Of a stretch of DNA of 26,577 nt, positions 7,382 through 13,715 are shown in pieces. This DNA is from Candidatus Woesearchaeota archaeon (GTDB taxonomy: Archaea; Nanobdellota; Nanobdellia; SCGC-AAA011-G17; GW2011-AR17). Position 1 is the stretch's first letter. Each line of letters begins with the position of its first letter. The DNA is taken from NCBI GenBank assembly GCA_003694495.1, contig RFJO01000060.1, positions 1-26,577 on the forward strand, read 5' to 3'. Below the pieces are notes generated by a model that did not search any database, had not been told where the DNA came from, and worked only from the letters and a program-made list of their open reading frames with translations. Both the position numbers and the translations under genes were made by a program.

Positions 7382-8806
7382 ATGGAAATCAAAAAAATAA
7401 AAGAAAACATTTTCGAGATTCAAAAGACGCCTGGAATGAACGTGCCTGTTAGGGTATATGTTAGCGAAAAGATGTTAGATAGTTTAAATAAAGACAAGTG
7501 TTTGAGCCAAGGCATGAACGCTACGCATTTACCCGGAATTCAAAAATACTTTGTTATGTTACCTGACACGCACCAAGGTTACGGTTTCCCTATTGGCGGC
7601 GTTGCAGCTTTTGACATGGAAAATGGTTGCATATCACCTGGTGCCGTTGGATACGATCAAAACTGCGGAGTAAGGTTATTAACTACCAACTTAGATAAAG
7701 GCGAGGTTTATTCAAACATAAAAGATTTACTAAACGAGATTTTTGCCAACGTGCCCTGCGGCGTGGGTTCAGAATCTAAATTAAAGCTTTCTGACGAAGA
7801 AATGGACAATGTTTTAAACAAAGGCATTAAATGGTGCATTGAAAATTCCTACGCTACTGAATATGATTTTGAACACTGCGAAGAAAACGGTTACATGAAA
7901 ACTGCTGATGCGTCAAAGGTTTCACCTAAAGCTAAAGCAAGAGGTCGTAAGCAGTTAGGCACTTTAGGCGCTGGCAATCATTTCCTTGAAGTTCAATACG
8001 TTGAAAAGATTTTTGACAAGGATACTGCAAAAGCTTTCGGCATAAACCACGAAGGCCAGGTTACCTTAATGATCCACTGTGGTTCCAGGGGCCTTGGCCA
8101 TCAAGTTTGTTCTGACTACTTAAGACGCATTGAAAAAGAGTTCCCTGAGTTAGTTTCAAAACTTCCAGAAAAAGAATTAGCCTATGCCCCATCAACATCT
8201 GTTACAGCCAAAGATTACCTTAGCGCCATGTCCTCTGCTGCAAACTTTGCCTGGGCAAACCGTCAGATAATCCAACACAACTGTATTAAAGCATTCAAAA
8301 AAATCTTTCCAGATTCAGAATTAAAGTTAGTTTATGACGTTGCGCACAACATTATCAAAATTGAAGAGCACGAAGTTAACGGCGAAACAAAAAAATTGTA
8401 TGTCCACCGTAAAGGCGCCACCCGCGCATTTCCTGCAGGTAGAAATGAATTACCTGAAGCCTACAGATCAATTGGGCAACCAGTAATATTACCTGGTTCT
8501 ATGGGCACATCATCTTACGTTTTAGTTGGCAGCCAAGCATCATTAGATTTAACATTTGGCTCAACTGCGCACGGTGCAGGGCGTGTAATGTCACGGCATG
8601 AAGCTTTAAGAAAGTTTAAAGGAGAGAATGTTAAAGAAGAACTGGCAAAGCATAACATTATAATTAAATCTGCTTCTATTAAAGGCATTTCAGAGGAAGC
8701 ACCAGATGTTTACAAAGACATTGACGAGGTCGTAAAGGTATCTCACGACCTGGGTATTGGCAAACTTGTCGCAAAAGTTAAGCCAATTGGCGTTATCAAA
8801 GGTTAA
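7382..8806 (+). CDS. rtcB: RtcB, GTP-dependent RNA-splicing ligase (3'-phosphate / 5'-OH)
   Basis: RtcB joins RNA 2',3'-cyclic phosphate or 3'-phosphate ends to 5'-OH ends; in archaea it ligates tRNA exons, and other products of the splicing endonuclease are plausible substrates. The protein is 474 aa from the ATG at 7382. Visible residues include PDTHQGYGFPIGGVAA (61-76), the metal-binding GYDQNCGVRLL (Asp92, Cys95), GAGNHFLEVQ, HCGSRGLGHQ, DVAHNI, HRKGATRAFP, and the HGAGR motif whose His receives GMP. A longer reading from TTG at 7364 would run into the archease gene and is not supported. It is the third gene of the PHP-archease-RtcB operon, with a one-base gap. Confidence 0.96.
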   Translation: MEIKKIKENIFEIQKTPGMNVPVRVYVSEKMLDSLNKDKCLSQGMNATHLPGIQKYFVMLPDTHQGYGFPIGGVAAFDMENGCISPGAVGYDQNCGVRLLTTNLDKGEVYSNIKDLLNEIFANVPCGVGSESKLKLSDEEMDNVLNKGIKWCIENSYATEYDFEHCEENGYMKTADASKVSPKAKARGRKQLGTLGAGNHFLEVQYVEKIFDKDTAKAFGINHEGQVTLMIHCGSRGLGHQVCSDYLRRIEKEFPELVSKLPEKELAYAPSTSVTAKDYLSAMSSAANFAWANRQIIQHNCIKAFKKIFPDSELKLVYDVAHNIIKIEEHEVNGETKKLYVHRKGATRAFPAGRNELPEAYRSIGQPVILPGSMGTSSYVLVGSQASLDLTFGSTAHGAGRVMSRHEALRKFKGENVKEELAKHNIIIKSASIKGISEEAPDVYKDIDEVVKVSHDLGIGKLVAKVKPIGVIKG

Positions 8807-8810
8807 ATTT

Positions 8811-8823
8811 TTATATTATAAAA
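8811..8823 (+). promoter_or_regulatory. TATA box of the lipoprotein-endonuclease IV operon
   Basis: The sequence ttatattataaaa begins just after the rtcB stop and is centred about 24 bases before the ATG at 8839. The spacing predicts a leaderless transcript separate from the rtcB operon. Confidence 0.45.
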
Positions 8824-8838
8824 TTATTTTAATATACA

Positions 8839-9375
8839 ATGAAACAAATCATACCTTTAATTTTTCTTGTATTAGTCTTAACCAGTTGCAGCAACATTGA
8901 GCCATTAGAACTACAAAAATCACAATGCGATTCAATTACCGACATTGACAGAAAAATCAGTTGTGTTGCATTTGAAAAAGGAGACTTATTTTTATGTTCA
9001 ACAATAAAAAATTCCGGATTAAAAGACGATTGCATAATTCGCGTCGCTGAAGTTGTAAAAGATTCATCTCAATACAACGATTGTTTAAATGCAGATAAAG
9101 ACATTTACAAAGTAACATGCCAAGCACTGATAAAAAAGGACATAGACTTATGCTTTAGCCTGAAAGACGTCAACGGCGGCGGCGCGACAGCTATGCGTGA
9201 TTGTGTAGATTTACTGGCAAGAAAACTTAAACAACAACCAATTTGCCAAAACTTCGTCACCCGTGCACAAGAATTCTTTGACGCTTGCGGGTCATCAACT
9301 TCAGTTTGTGAAGGTTTATGGCTTGACGGTAAAGAAGAAAACATGCAAAGATGTATTGATAACATAGGCATTTAA
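8839..9375 (+). CDS. Secreted Cys-repeat lipoprotein of unknown function
   Basis: A 178-residue protein with an N-terminal signal peptide (MKQIIPLIFLVLVL) and a lipobox-like LTSC, putting the lipid-attachable Cys at 17. Twelve further cysteines follow (30, 42, 53, 65, 82, 94, 105, 122, 136, 150, 157, 172), an even number that could pair as disulfides. They form an internal duplication: C-x11-C-x10-C-x11-C (30-65) and C-x11-C-x10-C-x16-C (82-122), each copy with a D/G-x-x-LC and a final DC. The role is unknown; it is probably anchored outside the cytoplasmic membrane. It ends one base before the endonuclease IV start, so the two are co-transcribed. Confidence 0.85.
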   Translation: MKQIIPLIFLVLVLTSCSNIEPLELQKSQCDSITDIDRKISCVAFEKGDLFLCSTIKNSGLKDDCIIRVAEVVKDSSQYNDCLNADKDIYKVTCQALIKKDIDLCFSLKDVNGGGATAMRDCVDLLARKLKQQPICQNFVTRAQEFFDACGSSTSVCEGLWLDGKEENMQRCIDNIGI

Positions 9376-9376
9376 A

Positions 9377-10210
9377 ATGAAACAACTTCTTTTTGGCACT
9401 GCTGGCATACCATTATCTTCAACATTACCTACGACTGTAAATGGCATTAAAACAATTCACACGTTAGGCTTAGGTTGTTTAGAACTGGCTTTTGTCAGGT
9501 CTGTTTACTTAACCGAAAAGTCTGTAACTGATGTAAAAGATGCTGCAAAAAAGTTCAATGTTACCTTAACTGCGCATGCGCCATATTATATTAACCTAAA
9601 CTCCAAAGATAAAGCAAAATTACAAGCCAGCCAAAACCGCATATATCAAACTGCCAAGGTTGCTTACCTTGCCGGCGCATACAGTATAACATTTCACCCA
9701 GGATTTTACTTAAAACAAGATCCAAAAAAAGTATATTACAACATCCTTGAGAATTTATTAGAAGTAATGAACAAGCTTGACGACGATGGTATTAACATTT
9801 ATGTAAGGCCTGAAACCATGGGCAAACCCACTTCATTCGGCAATTTAGATGAGGTTCTTATGTTATCAACCAAGCACGAAAATATTCTTCCGTGTATAGA
9901 CTTTGCTCATTTACATGCAAGAAGCAACGGTAAGTTTAATACCAAAAAAGAGTTTGAAGAAATCTTAAACAAAGTAGAAAATGTGCTTGGCAAAGAAGCG
10001 CTTAAAAACATGCACATTCACATTTCTGGGATTGAATATTCAGAAAAAGGCGAACGTAACCATTTGCCATTAAAAGAATCAGATATGAATTATAGAGAAC
10101 TTTGCAAAGTCTGGAAAGACTATAAGATTAAAGGCGTCGTCATATGCGAATCACCTTTAATGGAATCTGATGCACTTTTATTAAAAAAGTTTTACTCATC
10201 TAAGCCTTAA
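9377..10210 (+). CDS. nfo: Endonuclease IV (Nfo)-type AP endonuclease, TIM barrel
   Basis: A 277-residue protein of the xylose-isomerase-like TIM-barrel superfamily, closest in pattern to endonuclease IV, which cuts DNA 5' to abasic sites. The zinc ligands line up well with the classical enzyme: His67 (LTAHAPYYINL), His107 (FHPG), Glu146 (RPETMG), Asp175 and His178 (CIDFAHLHAR), a His at 213/215 (MHIHISG), His229 (GERNHLPL) and Glu258 (CESPL). The Asp of the classical DRH motif appears to be replaced: this protein reads RNH there. It probably acts in base-excision repair. The 3' end overlaps the convergent fttA gene by 15 bases. Confidence 0.88.
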   Translation: MKQLLFGTAGIPLSSTLPTTVNGIKTIHTLGLGCLELAFVRSVYLTEKSVTDVKDAAKKFNVTLTAHAPYYINLNSKDKAKLQASQNRIYQTAKVAYLAGAYSITFHPGFYLKQDPKKVYYNILENLLEVMNKLDDDGINIYVRPETMGKPTSFGNLDEVLMLSTKHENILPCIDFAHLHARSNGKFNTKKEFEEILNKVENVLGKEALKNMHIHISGIEYSEKGERNHLPLKESDMNYRELCKVWKDYKIKGVVICESPLMESDALLLKKFYSSKP

Positions 10211-12097
10211 GCTATCCAGGTTCCTTGGTGCCACTGTTTCAACCCTGTTAGCTTTATGTATAGAACTTGCCAGATCTAAACACTTGCTAACTTCTCCATG
10301 TATTAACAACACTTTTTTTGGTTTGGGGTCAAGCCTATATATATAATTCATTAACTGCGACCTGCTTGAATGCCCTGAAAACCCGCTTATTGTATGTATC
10401 CCCATCTTAACTTTAACTGTTTCAGTTCTATTTTCTCCAACTTGAAAACTAATTTCTTTTTCTCCATCCTGCAACCTTCTTGCTAACGAGCCGGGACCAA
10501 CATAGTTTGTAATTATTAAGTTATGCTTAGGGTTTTCTGCGAATGCTCTAAAATATTCTACTGACGCTCCTCCCACCATCATACCAGAAGTTGCCATTAT
10601 TATGCAAGGGTCACCTGAATCGATTACAGTTTGCATTTCTTTCCTGCTACCTACTTGTTTAAATATCTCTGACAAGAACGGGTTATTATTTTGGTGGAAT
10701 ATTGATCTTTTAACCCTATTATTAAAAAAGTCAGGGTATGCTGTATGTATTGCAGTAACATCCCACACTATACCTTGCATGTAAACTGGCACTTTAGGTA
10801 TCAAGCCTTCTCTAATTGCTCTTTCAAGGATTATTTGAATCTCTTGACTCCTTCCTACACCAAGTACAGGCAACAACACTTTACCACCATTCTCAAGCGT
10901 AGATTTAACTATAGATATTAACTGATTTTCACATTCTTTTCTTGAAGGCGGATTATCATCTTTACCACCATAAGTGCTTTCCATCATGATAGTTTCTACT
11001 CTTGGAAACTTTGTGTTAGCTGCTGACAACAAGTTAGATGTTTCATAATTCAAATCTCCTGTATAAACAAAATTATGCAACCCGTTACCTATATGCAAAT
11101 GCGATATTGCTGAACCTAAGATATGCCCTGCATCATAAAACGTCAGCCTCACATCGGGGGTTATATCCGACACTTCCTCATAGTCCAAGCATATAGTATG
11201 CTTAACCATTTCCTTAACATCAGACGCAGAAAATAATGGTTTAGCAGCTTCAGCATGTCCTACACCAATATAATCCAATGCCAACAAAGCCATAATATCC
11301 CTTGTCGGCTCAGTACAATACACTGGCCCTTTATATCCATACTTAAAAAGCAGAGGTATCATTGCCGAATGGTCCAAGTGCGCATGTGATACAATCACTG
11401 CATCAATTTCATTTATCTTAAGCTCCGGGGCGTCAAAATGTGGGAACATTTCATCCCCTTGTGCAGCCACATTAATCCCGCAATCTAACAAAATTCTTGA
11501 CTCGGGTGTTTGCAACAAAAATGAACTTCTCCCAACTTGTCTAGATGCTCCAAGACAACTTACTCTTACCCATCCTTCCTTTTTTCCTCTTATCCATCCA
11601 GAATATATCCTTTTCCCAACTTGATCAAGAAAATTCCTTCTAAAATCACTATTTTCATATAAAACCCCTCTTATATTTTCAATAATTTTAGACCTAATGG
11701 CCGGTGTTCTTTTTATCAACGGCACCCAAAATGTTTCTTTTCTGATTTGTCTTAAAACATCCCCAGCCTTCCCAATTGCTAGCCCTGGCTTTTCAGCTTC
11801 AATAATAACTTGTGACCTTTGTGGATCAAAAGTTATCTCAGACAACCTTGCTTCTTCTGGAACAATACTCTTAATCTTATCCCTTGCGAGTTCCATATCT
11901 AATGTTATAGACGGATCCGGCCTAAGCTCTATTCTTTTTTTAAGTAAATTAACCACATCTTTTATGGCATCTTTGCTATCAAGAAAAAAATCCTTATTTT
12001 TAGTATACAATATTATGTTAGCTGCTTCAAAATTACACATAGATATCTCTGCATCCTTTGGTAAATTATTCAATACTTCTGTTTTTATATCTGCCAT
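10196..12097 (-). CDS. fttA: aCPSF1/FttA, beta-CASP ribonuclease and transcription termination factor
   Basis: A 633-residue archaeal CPSF1 homologue, a normal length. This enzyme cleaves the 3' end of nascent RNA and terminates archaeal RNA polymerase. Domains in order are an N-terminal KH pair (about 1-150; the second has the GxxG loop GKAG at 109-112), a metallo-beta-lactamase domain with the zinc signature HAHLDH (238-243), a conserved YTGDLNYE, MMESTYGG and SGMMVGG, the beta-CASP insertion, and a C-terminal SGFSGHSSRSQL plus LIHGE. All the catalytic motifs I looked for are present. The ATG is preceded by a GGTGA Shine-Dalgarno element. It lies 34 bases after proteasome beta on the same strand, so the two are probably one operon. 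Confidence 0.96.
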   Translation of the reverse strand: MADIKTEVLNNLPKDAEISMCNFEAANIILYTKNKDFFLDSKDAIKDVVNLLKKRIELRPDPSITLDMELARDKIKSIVPEEARLSEITFDPQRSQVIIEAEKPGLAIGKAGDVLRQIRKETFWVPLIKRTPAIRSKIIENIRGVLYENSDFRRNFLDQVGKRIYSGWIRGKKEGWVRVSCLGASRQVGRSSFLLQTPESRILLDCGINVAAQGDEMFPHFDAPELKINEIDAVIVSHAHLDHSAMIPLLFKYGYKGPVYCTEPTRDIMALLALDYIGVGHAEAAKPLFSASDVKEMVKHTICLDYEEVSDITPDVRLTFYDAGHILGSAISHLHIGNGLHNFVYTGDLNYETSNLLSAANTKFPRVETIMMESTYGGKDDNPPSRKECENQLISIVKSTLENGGKVLLPVLGVGRSQEIQIILERAIREGLIPKVPVYMQGIVWDVTAIHTAYPDFFNNRVKRSIFHQNNNPFLSEIFKQVGSRKEMQTVIDSGDPCIIMATSGMMVGGASVEYFRAFAENPKHNLIITNYVGPGSLARRLQDGEKEISFQVGENRTETVKVKMGIHTISGFSGHSSRSQLMNYIYRLDPKPKKVLLIHGEVSKCLDLASSIHKANRVETVAPRNLDSLRLR

Positions 12098-12131
12098 ATT
12101 ATTTCACCGATCATAAAAAAAGAAGAAGATA

Positions 12132-12767
12132 TTAGTTCTTTAGTCCCGTGTTAATTTTATGGGATTGAACTTTTTTAACACCTTCTTCATTTACTGTAAA
12201 AATATCTACACCATTTCCCGTATAGACATCTCTTTGTAAAGAAACATTCAACGCATCTTTTGCCAACTTTATTCCATCTTCAATTGTCATATCTTTTGTA
12301 TAATTATTTTCAAGTACGCCTAAAGCAAAGCTTCCCCCGGAACCATCTGTTTTGAAATCGTCAGCTTCAGATACACTACCGTCAACACCAATTTCATAAA
12401 GATGGTATCCTGTTTTATCATATCCCCCCAACAAGAACCCTACAATGCTTGGCACCATTGAAGGCCTCCTTATACTTGCATACGACATTGAAGCTAACAT
12501 ATTAGCTGCTTCTTTCACGGTTGGTTCTTTGTTTTTTCTTATTTTAAGCAAACTCAGTTGCGCTTTAATTATCCTTGTGAAAAGTTGCGCATCTGAAACA
12601 AGTCCGGCCGTGGTTATTGCCATATAATTTGCCACTTGATGAATCTTATTTTCTTTCTTGTTTGAGACCATATGCCCCATGCTTGCTCTTTTGTCTGCTG
12701 CAAGAACTACTCCATCCTTACAGACTATTCCTACGGTTGTTGTTCCATGTTTTATTTTATCTTCCAT
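12132..12767 (-). CDS. psmB: 20S proteasome beta subunit
   Basis: Catalytic beta subunit of the archaeal 20S proteasome. The chosen ATG at 12767 gives an 8-residue propeptide (MEDKIKHG) ending just before the catalytic threonine of TTTVGIVCKDG, which matches self-cleavage at Gly-Thr. Numbering from that Thr, the active-site partners Asp17 (LAADKR) and Lys33 (ENKIH) are both present, as is the GSGGSFALG loop. The reading frame opens earlier at a TTG (12800), but the ATG has an AGGTG Shine-Dalgarno element about nine bases upstream and gives the expected propeptide. No alpha subunit is in the window. Confidence 0.95.
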   Translation of the reverse strand: MEDKIKHGTTTVGIVCKDGVVLAADKRASMGHMVSNKKENKIHQVANYMAITTAGLVSDAQLFTRIIKAQLSLLKIRKNKEPTVKEAANMLASMSYASIRRPSMVPSIVGFLLGGYDKTGYHLYEIGVDGSVSEADDFKTDGSGGSFALGVLENNYTKDMTIEDGIKLAKDALNVSLQRDVYTGNGVDIFTVNEEGVKKVQSHKINTGLKN

Positions 12768-12820
12768 TATTATGACACCTCTAAAGTGTTCAGAAGTCAA
12801 GTATTATAAAATAGAACTAA

Positions 12821-12828
12821 TTTATAAA
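12821..12828 (-). promoter_or_regulatory. TATA box candidate for psmB-fttA
   Basis: Minus-strand tttataaa, about 57 bases before the psmB ATG, would put the start site near 12799 and give a leader of about 30 bases carrying the AGGTG ribosome binding site. A second candidate (tattttataata, about 12802-12813) is closer. Which one is used cannot be decided from sequence. Confidence 0.35.
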
Positions 12829-12922
12829 GCTTTTGGGTAGCTTGGCAAGCATTTTCAGCAAAGATTTACTAAAACAATTCAGTTTGCATAATACTAAAAT
12901 AAATTCTCTTTAAATAATAAAC

Positions 12923-12930
12923 TTTATAAA
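12923..12930 (+). promoter_or_regulatory. TATA box of the prepilin-like / secreted protein operon
   Basis: The sequence tttataaa is centred about 27 bases before the ATG at 12954, the same leaderless spacing as other operon heads in this window. Confidence 0.5.
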
Positions 12931-12953
12931 TCTGGTTTAGTTAATAAAAATCA

Positions 12954-13715
12954 ATGAAAAGGGGTCAAATTACGCTTTTTATAATCATTGGCATAGTAAT
13001 TATTTCTGTTATTGGTTTAGGCATCTACTTCAGAGATAGTTTAACAAAAAGCCAAAGCCAAGAAATTATATCAAAACAGGTTGAGGTTGCTCCCGAAGTT
13101 CAGTCTCTTTACAACAACATATACGAATGTTTACAAAGCCAAACTAAAGACGCTTTAATCTTAAGCGGCTTACAGGGCGGCTTCATCGAACCCCCTGAAA
13201 AATCTATTGACATTGAAGATCAAGGCATTTCGATTGGTTACGGGCTATCAAACGGAAGAGACACATTACCTTCGTTAAGCGTCATTACTCGTGAAATGTC
13301 CGATTATATTGACAGTATGTATGAAACCTGTATTGATTTTAGAGGCTATGAGAAATATGAAATCAAAGAAGAGCCGCCAAAAACCAAAATAGAACTTAAC
13401 GACAACAGTGTTTCTTTCATTATTACTTACAAAATTTCAGTAAAAATTGATGGTAAAGAGTTCAAGCTTACTAAACCATACAAATATGCCTATCGTGTAA
13501 GGCTAAAACGTCTGCATGACATTAGTAAAGAAATAATTGAAAAAGAGTTAGCCGAACCTTTCGCTATAGACATTAGCAGTTTATTAGACCTTGGCGTTGA
13601 CATTGACGTATTATCTTTAGAACCAAACAAAGTTGTTTACTTGCTCACAGACAAAGAATCTGAACTAGATAACAAACCTTACATCTTCATGTTCGCAAGC
13701 GAGGTAAGCATATGA
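12954..13715 (+). CDS. Prepilin-like membrane-anchored protein of unknown function
   Basis: A 253-residue protein. It starts MKRGQITLFIIIGIVII: a short positive stretch (K-R-G-Q) followed directly by a hydrophobic helix to about residue 26. This is the layout of an archaeal class III (type IV pilin-like) signal, which a prepilin peptidase cuts before the helix. The rest is a soluble extracytoplasmic domain with two cysteines, in NIYECLQ and ETCIDF, which could form a disulfide, and a beta-rich middle. No known domain is recognised. The stop overlaps the start of the 918-residue secreted protein (ATGA), so the two are probably functional partners at the cell surface. It could also be a plain single-pass anchor rather than a filament subunit. 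Confidence 0.8.
   Translation: MKRGQITLFIIIGIVIISVIGLGIYFRDSLTKSQSQEIISKQVEVAPEVQSLYNNIYECLQSQTKDALILSGLQGGFIEPPEKSIDIEDQGISIGYGLSNGRDTLPSLSVITREMSDYIDSMYETCIDFRGYEKYEIKEEPPKTKIELNDNSVSFIITYKISVKIDGKEFKLTKPYKYAYRVRLKRLHDISKEIIEKELAEPFAIDISSLLDLGVDIDVLSLEPNKVVYLLTDKESELDNKPYIFMFASEVSI

Noticed and set aside
11697..12116. Plus-strand 139-codon frame
   Set aside because: Antisense to the KH region of fttA, which has full family support.
12768..12800. Eleven-residue N-terminal extension of the proteasome beta subunit from a TTG codon
   Set aside because: The ATG at 12767 has a Shine-Dalgarno element and gives a normal short propeptide before the catalytic Thr.
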